Notes: generated from the letters alone by a model not told the origin. 64,000 nucleotides of DNA from Streptomyces novaecaesareae (GCF_000716875.1 NZ_JNWQ01000012.1:42613-106612), one strand, 5' to 3'. Shown: positions 8,798 through 16,539, numbered from the stretch's first letter. Made by a program: numbers and translations.

Positions 8798-9351
8798 CCG
8801 ATCAGGTCGTCCACGCCCAGCACCACCGACGCCCCGATCGACAGCGGCAGGGTGAACGACTCCCCCGGGCCGTGGACGACCCGCTCCCGGTACTCACCGC
8901 CTCGGGGCTCGGTCAGCACCAGCACCCGCCGTTCGATCCGGTCCACGATCACGTACACCGGCACCCCGGCCATCGCGTACGCGGCAGGCTTCCTGGCGAG
9001 GTCGCTGCACAAGGCCGCCGACGTCACCTCCAGTACGAGGCGGAAGATCTTCGGGTCGTAGCAGTTGTACGTGACCACGTGATCGTCGCTTGCAGCATCG
9101 ACGATGGACAGATCCGGCATCGCGAAGTCGTCCGGCCCGGTGGGCAGCCAGATCGCGAGCCGCTGGAAGACCTCCGTGTTCCCGCCGTCCAGCCCGGCCT
9201 CGCAGCACGCCCGCATGACGCGCCGCAGGACTCTGCCATGCGCCATGACCGAGGCGGGCTCGACGGACACCTCGCCGCCCAGCACCTCCACCTGGTGCCC
9301 GGGAAACCGCTCGAAGAGAGCCTCTGCCATGTAGAGCGCACTGTTCCGCAC
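8794..9351 (-). CDS. Uma2 family (DUF820, PD-(D/E)XK fold) protein, copy 1
   Basis: A 185-residue member of the Uma2/DUF820 family, a restriction-endonuclease-like fold that is amplified in actinomycetes and cyanobacteria; no physiological role is established. Visible landmarks are GHQVEVLGGEVSVEP at the start, the core MPDLSIVD (Asp), LVLEVTS (Glu) and the following RKPAAYAMAGVPVYVIVD with the family Lys. The first ATG (9351) lacks a clear ribosome site; the ATG 21 nt downstream (MAEALFERF) is an equal alternative. It lies 10 nt downstream of a second Uma2 gene, probably in one unit, and overlaps the end of the ABC ATPase gene by 4 bp on the opposite strand. Confidence 0.85.
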   Translation of the reverse strand: MRNSALYMAEALFERFPGHQVEVLGGEVSVEPASVMAHGRVLRRVMRACCEAGLDGGNTEVFQRLAIWLPTGPDDFAMPDLSIVDAASDDHVVTYNCYDPKIFRLVLEVTSAALCSDLARKPAAYAMAGVPVYVIVDRIERRVLVLTEPRGGEYRERVVHGPGESFTLPLSIGASVVLGVDDLIG

Positions 9352-9360
9352 AGGAGATCG

Positions 9361-9957
9361 CTACTTCTTGACGATGAGCACATCGTCGACCGAGAGCGTC
9401 ACGGCGGCCCCGATCGACTCCGGCAAGGTCAACGACTGCCCGGGGTGGTGAACGGCATGCACCCGGTATTCGCCGTCTCGCGGTTCGGTCAGAACCATGA
9501 CCTTGAAGTTCTTGCGGTCGACGATCAGGTAGACGGGCACTCCCGCACCGGCGTACAGCGCCGGCTTGACCTTCAGATCCGTCAGGTGGTTCGACGATGT
9601 CACTTCGGCTACGAGCCGGAAGATCGCCGGGTCGTAGCAGTTGTGCTCGATCAGGCGATCGGCATAGTCGGCATCGACGATCGACACGTCCGGAATGGCG
9701 TAGTCCGATGGACCGTCAGGCAACCAAAGGCCCACCCCCTGAAGCACTCGGGTCGCCTTACCGTGCAGACCCGCCACGATGAACGGCACACTCATGCTGG
9801 TCAGGCAGTCACTGTGCTGACCGTCGGGAGGCGGCGTCACTGTGATCTGTCCTCCGAGGATCTCGACCCGGTGCCCTACCAGCTGCTTGGAGATCAGCTC
9901 TGCGGATTCGAGCAGCGTCATCTGCTCGAAGGGCTCTTCCACTGCGGCGGCGGACAT
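9361..9957 (-). CDS. Uma2 family (DUF820, PD-(D/E)XK fold) protein, copy 2
   Basis: A 198-residue Uma2-family protein, parallel in layout to its downstream neighbour. Start at 9957 is fixed by AGGAGGAAA 4-5 nt upstream; an ATG 36 nt further out is not supported by a ribosome site. Core motifs are VEILGGQITVTP, IPDVSIVD (Asp), LVAEVTS (Glu) and KVKPALYAGAGVPVYLIVD. Identity with copy 1 is moderate by eye, concentrated in the strand motifs, so this looks like an old duplication rather than a recent one. Base composition is slightly lower in G+C than the neighbours. Nuclease activity is family inference only. Confidence 0.88.
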   Translation of the reverse strand: MSAAAVEEPFEQMTLLESAELISKQLVGHRVEILGGQITVTPPPDGQHSDCLTSMSVPFIVAGLHGKATRVLQGVGLWLPDGPSDYAIPDVSIVDADYADRLIEHNCYDPAIFRLVAEVTSSNHLTDLKVKPALYAGAGVPVYLIVDRKNFKVMVLTEPRDGEYRVHAVHHPGQSLTLPESIGAAVTLSVDDVLIVKK

Positions 9958-10056
9958 GGATTTCCTCCTGACTGCCGATGTCGAGACCATCATCGTAGAG
10001 CCCAGGCGCCTTCCGACGCCCGATCCTCAGCCCTCACCCGAAGGGGTGGTTTAGCC

Positions 10057-10767
10057 CTACCGAGCCCGCAGCCGCAGGGCCGGCCGCTCCGCTTCCGCCG
10101 CCTCGTCCTGGCCCGCCCAGAGCGAGCGGACGTGGCTGAGGTGGCGGGTCATGCAGGCCTCCGCCGCCTCCGCGTCGCCGGAGATCATCAGGTCGAGCAG
10201 CTCCAGGTGCTCCTCCGCCGAGGACACCAGCTCGCCGCGCTCGTCGAGCCGGTTCAGCCCGTACAGCCGCGAGCGCTTGCGCAGGTCGCCGACCACGTCG
10301 ACGAGTCTCGCGTTGCCGGCCAGGCCGAGCAGGTCCAGGTGGAACTGCCGGTCGGCCTCCAGGTAGCCGATCAGGTCGTGCTTGCGGGCGGCGGCGACGA
10401 TGGCCTGCGCCTGCGGGCGCAGCCGCTCCAGCTGGTCCTTGTTCGCCGTGCGCGCGACCCGGCCGACGGTCGGGACCTCGATCAGGGCGCGGATCTCGGT
10501 GTAGTCGTCCAGGTCGCGCTCGGTGAGTTCGGTGACCCGGAACCCCTTGTTGCGGACGGCTTCGACCAGGCCTTCGCGGGCGAGGTCGAGCATGGCCTCG
10601 CGGACCGGGGTGGCGGAGACGCCGAAGTCGGCGGCGAGGGCGGGCGCCGAGTAGACGACGCCGGGGCGCAGTTCGCCGGAGATGAGGGCCGCCCGGAGTG
10701 CGTGGGCGACCTGGTCGCGAAGCCGCTCCTGGACGGAGATCAGGGTGCGGGATTTGAGGTCGGCCAT
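10057..10767 (-). CDS. GntR-family regulator, FadR/FCD subfamily; likely regulator of the hydroxyproline island
   Basis: A 236-residue transcription factor. The N-terminal winged helix-turn-helix (about 10-80) includes SAPALAADFGVSATPVREAMLDLAREGLV; the C-terminal all-helical FCD domain (about 90-225) carries the metal-binding set DxxxH (DRQFHLDLL) and two later histidines (EEHLELL, MTRHLSHV) that usually hold a Zn or Ni ion next to a small carboxylate effector. The ATG at 10767 has GGAGGAA 5-6 nt upstream. FCD regulators often repress sugar-acid or amino-acid catabolism. The same ATGTCAC motif occurs before this gene and before both units of the hydroxyproline island, which supports control of that island and autoregulation; this is inference. 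Confidence 0.9.
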   Translation of the reverse strand: MADLKSRTLISVQERLRDQVAHALRAALISGELRPGVVYSAPALAADFGVSATPVREAMLDLAREGLVEAVRNKGFRVTELTERDLDDYTEIRALIEVPTVGRVARTANKDQLERLRPQAQAIVAAARKHDLIGYLEADRQFHLDLLGLAGNARLVDVVGDLRKRSRLYGLNRLDERGELVSSAEEHLELLDLMISGDAEAAEACMTRHLSHVRSLWAGQDEAAEAERPALRLRAR

Positions 10768-10804
10768 GGTGTTCCTCCGGATGGGTGCAGAACACCAGCG
10801 TACA

Positions 10805-10811
10805 ATGTCAC
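10805..10811. promoter_or_regulatory. ATGTCAC motif upstream of gntR, candidate operator
   Basis: The core ATGTCAC lies 38-44 bp upstream of the gntR ATG, in the context ACAATGTCACGTTA. The same core recurs at 17468-17475 and 20517-20525 in front of the two hydroxyproline transcription units. FadR-subfamily proteins often bind TGT-N-ACA-like half-site pairs, which this resembles. Confidence 0.45.
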
Positions 10812-10992
10812 GTTACGGTGCGTGCGCAACCGTCCGCGATTCGGATGCCCCGCCGAGCCTGCCGACGCTCATGGTGGCAGCGGCCGTCGACCGTGACAAC
10901 GGCCGACGGCACACGATCCGCCACCACACGAAGACCTACGCCCGGCGGAACTGCGCCACCAGCGAGCTCAGGCTCGCCGAGCCCCTCGATTG

Positions 10993-11058
10993 GAACGAGC
11001 TCTATCCAGAGCGCCGGGGCGACGCTAGCGCAGCTCTAGAACGAACGCTCTACCCAGA
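10993..11058 (+). promoter_or_regulatory. Imperfect 18/20-bp direct repeats upstream of tetR, candidate operators
   Basis: GAACGAGCTCTATCCAGA (10993-11010) recurs as GAACGAACGCTCTACCCAGA (11039-11058), differing by a 2-bp insertion and one substitution. Each copy has dyad character (TAGA..TCTA at 11037-11052; GCTCT..AGAGC at 10999-11012). The second copy ends 8 bp before the -10 box, an ideal position for autorepression by the TetR protein. Confidence 0.5.
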
Positions 11059-11066
11059 ACCTCGAC

Positions 11067-11072
11067 TAGGAT
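11067..11072 (+). promoter_or_regulatory. Candidate -10 box of tetR; leaderless transcript likely
   Basis: TAGGAT is followed after only 6 bp by the GTG start at 11079, and there is no Shine-Dalgarno sequence. That spacing places transcription start at or next to the start codon, as in many Streptomyces leaderless mRNAs. Confidence 0.45.
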
Positions 11073-11078
11073 TCCCCC

Positions 11079-11669
11079 GTGAAGACGTCCGAGAAGACCA
11101 CCACCGTCGGCACCCGCGAGCGGATCATCCGGGCCACCTCCCGCCTGCTCCAGCGCCAGGGGTACGAGGGCACCGGAATCAAGCAGATCTCCCGCGAGGC
11201 CGAGGCCACGCTCGGCTCCGTCTACCACTTCTTCCCGGGCGGGAAGCAGGAGTTGGCCGCCGAGGCGATCCGGCACGGGGACGAGGAGTTCGCCGTCCTG
11301 CTGCGCGCCGGGCTGGGCTCCTCCGAGGACCTGGGCGAGGCGGTGAACGCCTGCACCCGGCTGCTCGCCCACGAGCTGCGCGCCTCCGACTGGCAGGACG
11401 GCTGCCCGATCACCACCACCGCCCTGGAGACGGTCGGCCGGGTGCCGGTGATCGAGCAGGCCGTGACCGAGGCCTTCGCCAACTGGCGGGCCATCGTGGC
11501 GGAGCGGCTGCGCGCTTCCGGCATCACCGACGAGGACGCCCGCGAACTGGCCGGCACGGTCGTCAACACCCTGGAGGGCGCCGAGCTCTCCGCCCAGATC
11601 GCCCGCAGCGAGGAGCCGTTGCTGGTCACCGGCAGGCACCTGGCCCGCCTGCTCGCCACCTACTGCTGA
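11079..11669 (+). CDS. TetR-family regulator (LmrA/YxaF-like C-terminal domain)
   Basis: A 196-residue repressor. The N-terminal helix-turn-helix (about 12-60: RERIIRATSRLLQRQGYEGTGIKQI, then SVYHFFPGGKQEL) matches the LmrA/YxaF group, in which the signature YHFFPGGKEEL and the later DGCPI motif (here WQDGCPITTTALE) are diagnostic. LmrA-type repressors control drug-efflux or flavin genes and respond to small hydrophobic ligands. No efflux gene adjoins it; the only obvious target in reach is its own promoter, which carries tandem repeats. Translation probably starts on a leaderless message from GTG 11079. Followed by its own terminator. Confidence 0.9.
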   Translation: MKTSEKTTTVGTRERIIRATSRLLQRQGYEGTGIKQISREAEATLGSVYHFFPGGKQELAAEAIRHGDEEFAVLLRAGLGSSEDLGEAVNACTRLLAHELRASDWQDGCPITTTALETVGRVPVIEQAVTEAFANWRAIVAERLRASGITDEDARELAGTVVNTLEGAELSAQIARSEEPLLVTGRHLARLLATYC

Positions 11670-11692
11670 CCGCACCGGGAACGCAGAGAAGC

Positions 11693-11725
11693 CGGCCCGG
11701 CGGGGGATCCCTTCCCGCCGGGCCG
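11693..11725 (+). terminator. Hairpin terminator after tetR
   Basis: A perfect 12-bp stem: CGGCCCGGCGGG (11693-11704) with CCCGCCGGGCCG (11714-11725) and a 9-nt loop, 24 nt past the tetR stop. No U-run, as is usual for high-GC actinomycete terminators. It separates tetR from the convergent hydroxyproline operon. Confidence 0.65.
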
Positions 11726-11851
11726 ACTCCAGCCTCACAACTCCCGACCAGCGCCCGGAGTAACGGACTCGGGCATCGGGATCGCACTGTGCGACGGCCA
11801 CCCGAACACACTGAACCACCGCATTGCGCGAGCGCCCGAGCCGGCGAGCGC

Positions 11852-12949
11852 CTACGCCCGCCGGTACACCTCCGCCGCGATCGCCAGGTCCTCCCAGGCC
11901 ATCCCGACGCTCTTGAAGAACCGCGGCCGCCCGTCCGGCACCAGCGCGTCACCGCGCACCAGCTCGGCGAGGTTCCACACCTGCCGCCCGGCCACCCCCG
12001 CCAGCAGCAGGTCCCCGGCCTCGCGGGCCGCGACCGACCGCGCCTCCACGTACAGCTCGGCGCGCCCGACCAGCGTCCCGTCCACCTCCCGCGCGTCCGG
12101 GTCGTGCGAGCCGACCGCCGCCACCGCCGCGTGCGCGGGCACCAGGGCGCCGTCGAACAGCGGGGTGCGCGCGGTGGTGCAGCACACCACCAGGTCCGCC
12201 TCCGCGACGGCTTCCGGCCCGCCGACGGCGGCCGCCAGGCCGAGTCCCTGGCCGTACGCCGCGAGCGCCTCGGCCCGCCCGGCGTGGCGCGCCACCACCG
12301 TGAGCCGGCTCAGCGGCCGGACGGCCAGCAGCGCGTCCAGGTGCCCGTAGGCCTGCGGCCCGGAGCCGAACAGCACCAGGTGCCGCGCCTCCGGCGCCGC
12401 CAGCCGCCGCAGCGCCGCCGCGGTGACGGCGGGCGTGCGCAACGCGGTGAGCGCGGCGCCGTCCAGCAGCGCGAGCGGTTGCAGGGTGGGCCCGTCCAGC
12501 AGCAGGTAGCTGCCGGTGATCCGGGGCAGGCCGCGCTCCGGGTTGGCGGGCGCGACCCCGGCGATCTTCACGCCCGCGTACGGCCCGGCGGCGGCCGGCA
12601 TCAGCAGCAGCTCACCGGCGGGCACCGGCACGGCCGACCGGGCGGGTGCCGCCTCCGGGTCGAACCCGTTCAGCAGCACCCGCTCGATCGCCCCCACCGC
12701 CCCGGCGGGCCCGACCCCGCCGGTGCCCGGCACGGCGTACTGGAGCGGCTCAACCGCCGTACCGGGCAGTGCAGTTGGACTCGAATCCGCCGAGCTCGAC
12801 GCGGCCGGGCTCGACGCGGCCGGGCTCGACGCGGCCGGGCTCGACGCGGCCGAGCTCGACACGGCCGGGCTCGAATCTGCCGGACCCGACCCGGCCGGAC
12901 CCGACGCGACCGAACCCGATGCAGTCGCGCTCGACCCGGCCGGGCTCAC
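11852..12949 (-). CDS. Ornithine cyclodeaminase/mu-crystallin family reductase with N-terminal pentapeptide-repeat extension
   Basis: A Rossmann-fold NAD(P)-dependent enzyme of the Ocd/mu-crystallin family; relatives reduce delta1-pyrroline-2-carboxylate to L-proline or deaminate ornithine. The core starts near residue 58 (EPLQYAVPGTG) and shows the dinucleotide loop LVLFGSGPQAYGHLDALL, a CCTTARTPLFDG strand and the family C-terminus FFKSVGMAWEDLAIAAEVYRRA. Residues about 4-58 are an Ala/Ser/Pro/Gly low-complexity tract with 5-residue period, encoded by eleven 15-bp repeats. The GTG at 12949 overlaps the upstream racemase stop (GTGA), so the extension is likely translated. Next to the second racemase it may act on a pyrroline-2-carboxylate produced from a proline or 3-hydroxyproline isomer; the substrate is not proven. 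Confidence 0.8.
   Translation of the reverse strand: MSPAGSSATASGSVASGPAGSGPADSSPAVSSSAASSPAASSPAASSPAASSSADSSPTALPGTAVEPLQYAVPGTGGVGPAGAVGAIERVLLNGFDPEAAPARSAVPVPAGELLLMPAAAGPYAGVKIAGVAPANPERGLPRITGSYLLLDGPTLQPLALLDGAALTALRTPAVTAAALRRLAAPEARHLVLFGSGPQAYGHLDALLAVRPLSRLTVVARHAGRAEALAAYGQGLGLAAAVGGPEAVAEADLVVCCTTARTPLFDGALVPAHAAVAAVGSHDPDAREVDGTLVGRAELYVEARSVAAREAGDLLLAGVAGRQVWNLAELVRGDALVPDGRPRFFKSVGMAWEDLAIAAEVYRRA
12778..12942. repeat. 15-bp minisatellite, 11 units, inside the Ocd-family gene
   Basis: Eleven head-to-tail 15-bp units based on GGCTCGACGCGGCCG. Units 2-5 (12793-12852) are identical apart from the first base; units 1 and 6-11 are progressively degenerate. On the coding (minus) strand each unit gives a pentapeptide of the type AxSxP/AASSP. 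The period is a multiple of three, so copy-number change keeps the frame open. The array lies between the coupled start codon and the conserved core of the reductase. Confidence 0.9.
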
Positions 12950-13974
12950 AGCAGGAACCCCGTCCCCAGCTCGTCCCCCGGCGCCAGCACGAACCCGTGC
13001 TCCCCGGTGCGGAAGGCCGTCCCGCCGACCTCGGTGACGACGCCCGCCCCCAGCGGGTCGCCGCCGGCGAGCACCTGCCCGGTGAAGACCGTCCCGATGA
13101 CGGACTCGTGCCGCAGCGTCTCCCCCGGGGCCAGCCGGCCCTCGGCGGCGAGCACCGCGAGCCGGGCGGAGGTGCCGGAGCCGCAGGGCGAGCGGTCGAT
13201 CTGCCCGTCCGCGAACACGGTGACGTTCCGCTGGTTCACCACCCCGTCCACCGGGGGCAGTTCGTCGTGGAGGATCACCCCGTACACCCCCGACAGCCGG
13301 GCGTCCGTCGGGTGCGCCACCGCCTCCGCGCCGACCAGTGCCGCCCTGATCTCCCGCCCCACCGCGGTGAGTTCGGGCAGCTGGGCCGGTTCCACGGCCA
13401 GCCCCAGCGCGGCGGCCGGCACGGAGGCGTAGCAGGCGCCGGAGTGCGCGACCGCGACCTCGACCGTCCCGCGCGAGGTCCGCACCGGCAGCTTCAGCGC
13501 GCTGACCCGGGTGGGCACGTTGCGGAAGGTCACCCCGGTGGTGCGTCCGCCGGCCCGGTGCACCAGCGCGGTGACCCGGCCGGAGGGCACGTCGATCCGT
13601 ACCCGCGCCACGCCGTCCTCGGGGGCCGCCACCAGGCCGGACTCCACCGCCCAGGCGCCGAGCGCGATGGTGCCGTGCCCGCAGGCCGTCGAGTAGCCGT
13701 CCTTGTGCCAGAACAGCACGCCGAGGTGCGCCTCGTCGTCGTCCGGCGGCACCAGGAACCCGCCGTACATCCCGGCGTGTCCGCGCGGTTCCCGGGTGAG
13801 CAGCTGCCGGATCCGGTCGAGCGCGCTCGGCCGGGGCGCGGTGGCGCTGCCCCCGGCGCCGAGCGCGATGGCCCGCCGCTCGGCGACGGTGTCGCCGGGG
13901 ATCGGGGGCGCGCCGTCGAGGACGATCCGGAACGGCTCGCCGGCCGTGTGGTAGTCGACCGTCCGCACGTACAT
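12946..13974 (-). CDS. Proline racemase / hydroxyproline 2-epimerase family enzyme, paralogue 2
   Basis: A 342-residue cytosolic, cofactor-independent racemase-fold enzyme. It keeps both catalytic cysteines, C98 in TACGHGT and C264 in SPCGSGTS; two cysteines indicate racemase/epimerase chemistry rather than the trans-3-hydroxyproline dehydratase branch, where the second is replaced by Thr. The entry motif YHTAGEPFRIV and RGHAGMYGGFL are present. The ATG at 13974 shares one base with the aldehyde dehydrogenase stop (TGATG), and its own stop overlaps the Ocd start (GTGA), so three genes are coupled. By eye it is clearly diverged from the epimerase paralogue at 15436-16440; a different proline derivative is the likely substrate. 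Confidence 0.88.
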   Translation of the reverse strand: MYVRTVDYHTAGEPFRIVLDGAPPIPGDTVAERRAIALGAGGSATAPRPSALDRIRQLLTREPRGHAGMYGGFLVPPDDDEAHLGVLFWHKDGYSTACGHGTIALGAWAVESGLVAAPEDGVARVRIDVPSGRVTALVHRAGGRTTGVTFRNVPTRVSALKLPVRTSRGTVEVAVAHSGACYASVPAAALGLAVEPAQLPELTAVGREIRAALVGAEAVAHPTDARLSGVYGVILHDELPPVDGVVNQRNVTVFADGQIDRSPCGSGTSARLAVLAAEGRLAPGETLRHESVIGTVFTGQVLAGGDPLGAGVVTEVGGTAFRTGEHGFVLAPGDELGTGFLL

Positions 13975-15341
13975 CAGAGTGCGCCTCCGCCCGGCAGCAC
14001 GCTGACGGTCCGGCTGACGGTGTAGAAGTCCAGTGCCGCCTGGCCCTGTTCGCGGTCGCCGTGGCTCGCGCCCTTGGCTCCGCCGAAGGGCAGGTGGAAG
14101 TCGACGCCGCTGGACGGGGCGTTGACCCGGATCATGCCCGCGTCCAGCCGGTCGGCGGCGGCCAGTGCCACGTCCAGGCTGCGGGTGTGCACCGAGGTGG
14201 CGAGGCTGTGCGGGGTGTCGTTGGCGAGCGCGATCGCCTCGTCCAGGTCGGCCGCGGCGTGCAGGACGGCGATCGGGCCGAAGAACTCCTCGCGTGCCAG
14301 CGGGTGTTCGGCCGGTACGTCGGCGAGCAGGGTCGGCTCGACGTACCAGCCGGCCCGCTCGGGCACGCCGCCGCCGGTGAGCACCGTCGCGCCGGCTTCC
14401 ACGGCCGAGCCGACGGCGAGCGTCAGCCGGTCCCGGGCACCGGAGTTGACCACCGGGCCGCACACCGAGTCGTCCACCGCCGCGAGCGCCTCGACCAGGG
14501 CCTCGCGCAGCGGATCGTACGCGGCGCCGACCGCGATCACCCGGCTGGTGGCGGTGCACTTCTGCCCGGCGTACCCGGCGATGGCGGCGGCGATGTGTGC
14601 GGCGGCCAACCCCAGGTCGGCGTCCGGGAGCACCAACGCGGCGTTCAGGCCGCCGAGTTCGGCCTGCACCGGCACCCCGCGCCCGGTCGCCGCGCGCACC
14701 ACGGCCCGGCCGACGCCGGTCGAGCCGGTGAAGGAGACCACGTCCGCCGTCTCGACCAGCGCGGCGCCCTCCTCCGCGCCGCCCGGCAGCACGGTGAACA
14801 CGTCCTCCGGCAGCCCGGCCGCACGGGCCAGCTCCGCCAGCCGCAGCGCGCACGCCGTCGCCTCGGGCGCCGGCTTGAGGACGGCCGTGTTGCCCACCGC
14901 CAGGGCCGGCGCGGCCTTCCAACTGGGGATCGCCAGCGGGAAGTTCCAGGGCGCGATCAGCCCGGCCACCCCGTACGGGCGGCGCCGGGTGAGCAGCAGT
15001 CCGGGCCCGGCGGCGGTCTCGTGCACCGCCCCGGACGGCGTGTACGGCGCCTGCGCGTAGTAGCGCCAGATCGCCGCCGTCCGGGCGACCTCGCCCCGCG
15101 CCTCGGCGAGCGGCTTGCCGACCTCGCGCACGATCAGCGCGGCCAGCTCGTCCGCGTGCGCCTCGACGGCGTCCGCGATCCGGCCGAGCGCCGCCGACCG
15201 GGCGCCGGCCCCGGCGGCGAGCCAGCCGGTCTGCGCCGCCCGGGCCCGCCCGACGGCGGCCCGCACGGCCTCGGCGCCGGGCTCCTCGACGGCGAGCACG
15301 AGGTCGGTGGGGTCGGCGGGGTTGTACGAGGTGATGGTCAC
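13974..15341 (-). CDS. NAD(P)-dependent aldehyde dehydrogenase, probable 2-oxoglutarate semialdehyde dehydrogenase
   Basis: A 455-residue ALDH-superfamily enzyme that would oxidise 2,5-dioxopentanoate (2-oxoglutarate semialdehyde) to 2-oxoglutarate, the last step of hydroxyproline breakdown. Catalytic C262 sits in GQKCTATSR and the general base E228 in AELGGLNAAL; the Rossmann signature FTGSTGVGR and the oxyanion-side APWNFPLAIPSWK are intact. The product is a little short of the usual 480 residues. Its stop overlaps the downstream racemase start by one base. Substrate is assigned from the operon, not from specificity residues. Confidence 0.88.
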   Translation of the reverse strand: MTITSYNPADPTDLVLAVEEPGAEAVRAAVGRARAAQTGWLAAGAGARSAALGRIADAVEAHADELAALIVREVGKPLAEARGEVARTAAIWRYYAQAPYTPSGAVHETAAGPGLLLTRRRPYGVAGLIAPWNFPLAIPSWKAAPALAVGNTAVLKPAPEATACALRLAELARAAGLPEDVFTVLPGGAEEGAALVETADVVSFTGSTGVGRAVVRAATGRGVPVQAELGGLNAALVLPDADLGLAAAHIAAAIAGYAGQKCTATSRVIAVGAAYDPLREALVEALAAVDDSVCGPVVNSGARDRLTLAVGSAVEAGATVLTGGGVPERAGWYVEPTLLADVPAEHPLAREEFFGPIAVLHAAADLDEAIALANDTPHSLATSVHTRSLDVALAAADRLDAGMIRVNAPSSGVDFHLPFGGAKGASHGDREQGQAALDFYTVSRTVSVLPGGGAL

Positions 15342-15435
15342 AACTACCAGCCCTTCAAAGGTGGTTCAGAAGGCAGGGGCGGAACGGTCGCCGCTTGCAG
15401 CAGAAACCCGGGCGGGGTGCTGCCCGCAGCAGGGC

Positions 15436-16440
15436 TCACAGCAGGAAGCCCGCCGGGAACGGGTCGCTCGGGTCGAGGAAGTACTGGGCGGTGCCGGTGA
15501 CCCAGGCCCGCCCGGTGACGGTGGGCACCACGGCCGGCCGCCCGGCGACCTCGGTCTCCTCGACCAGCCGTCCGACGAAGGTCGTGCCGATGAAGGAGTC
15601 GTTGCGGAAGTCCCGTCCGAGCGGCAGCTCGCCGCGCGCGTGCAGCTGGGCCATCCGCGCGGAGGTGCCGGTGCCGCAGGGCGAGCGGTCGAACCAGCCG
15701 GGGTGGATGGCCATGGCGTGCCGGGAGTGCTCGGCGGTGGAGCCGGGCGCCAGCAGCTGGACGTGGTGGCAGCTGTGGATGGACGGGTTCTCCGGGTGCA
15801 CCGGCCGGTCGGGGCCCGCGTTGATCGCGTCCATCAGGGCCAGGCCCGCGTCCAGGATCTCCTGCTTGCGCTCGCGCTCGAAGGGCAGCCCGAACTGGGC
15901 GAGCGGCAGGATGGCGTAGAAGTTGCCGCCGTACGCGAGGTCGTAGCTCACGGTGCCGTGGCCGGGCACCTCGATCTTGCGGTCCAGCGCGACCGAGTAG
16001 GACGGCACGTTGTGGATGGTCACCGCCTTGGCGGCGCCGTCCTCGACCTGCACCTCGGCGACCACCAGCCCGGCCGGGGTGTCCAGCCGTACGGTGGTGA
16101 CCGGCTCGACCACCGGCACCATCCCGGTCTCGACCAGCACGGTGGCGACGCCGATGGTGCCGTGCCCGCACATCGGCAGCAGCCCGGAGACCTCGATGTA
16201 GAGCACCCCGAAGTCGGCGTCCGGCCGGGTCGGCGGCTGCAGGATGGCGCCGCTCATCGCCGCGTGGCCGCGCGGCTCGTACATCAGCAGGGTGCGGAAG
16301 TGGTCCAGGTGCTGCTGGAAGTGCACCCGGCGCTCGGCCATGGTGGCCCCGGGGATGATGCCGAAGCCGCCGGTGATCACCCGGGTCGGCATGCCCTCGG
16401 TGTGCGAGTCGACGGCGTGGAACACGTGACGGCTTCGCAT
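15436..16440 (-). CDS. 4-hydroxyproline 2-epimerase (proline racemase family)
   Basis: Converts trans-4-hydroxy-L-proline to cis-4-hydroxy-D-proline, the entry step of the pathway. The 334 residues include the paired catalytic cysteines C91 (LPMCGHGTIG) and C255 (DRSPCGTGTSARM) and the typical opening HAVDSHTEGMPTRVI, which is closer to characterised HyPRE/4HypE enzymes than the second paralogue. It lies 99 bp downstream of the deaminase gene, with a hairpin in the gap, and 94 bp upstream of the dehydrogenase gene. Translation from ATG 16440 follows GGGAGTTGTGACCC. Function is supported by both active-site text and context. Confidence 0.9.
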   Translation of the reverse strand: MRSRHVFHAVDSHTEGMPTRVITGGFGIIPGATMAERRVHFQQHLDHFRTLLMYEPRGHAAMSGAILQPPTRPDADFGVLYIEVSGLLPMCGHGTIGVATVLVETGMVPVVEPVTTVRLDTPAGLVVAEVQVEDGAAKAVTIHNVPSYSVALDRKIEVPGHGTVSYDLAYGGNFYAILPLAQFGLPFERERKQEILDAGLALMDAINAGPDRPVHPENPSIHSCHHVQLLAPGSTAEHSRHAMAIHPGWFDRSPCGTGTSARMAQLHARGELPLGRDFRNDSFIGTTFVGRLVEETEVAGRPAVVPTVTGRAWVTGTAQYFLDPSDPFPAGFLL

Positions 16441-16482
16441 GGGTCACAACTCCCGTACAGGTTCTGGTGGTTGATGGTGCCT

Positions 16483-16506
16483 GGCCGGCTGCCCCCGCAG
16501 CCGGCC
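16483..16506 (-). other. Intra-operon hairpin between deaminase and epimerase genes
   Basis: GGCCGGCTG (16483-16491) pairs with CAGCCGGCC (16498-16506) around a 6-nt loop, 34 nt past the deaminase stop. It could be a processing or attenuation point that sets the ratio of upstream to downstream products. There is no promoter-like sequence after it. Confidence 0.4.
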
Positions 16507-16539
16507 GGGAAGTCCGGGGTGCCGGACGGAGGGGCAGCC

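Larger units (their letters stand above)
10768..11078. other. Intergenic region between the divergent gntR and tetR genes
   Basis: 311 bp with no convincing gene. It contains the gntR leader with its Shine-Dalgarno sequence (about 10773-10780), the ATGTCAC site (10805-10811), and, at the right end, the direct repeats and -10 box that serve tetR. The middle part (about 10830-10980) shows no recognisable element. Confidence 0.6.

Noticed and set aside
15342..15435. Short duplicated tail (GTTTCTGCTG region) resembling the end of the epimerase gene
   Set aside because: A stretch reading PPGFLLQ recurs once after the epimerase stop in another frame. It is too short to distinguish from GC-rich coincidence and is not claimed as a pseudogene.
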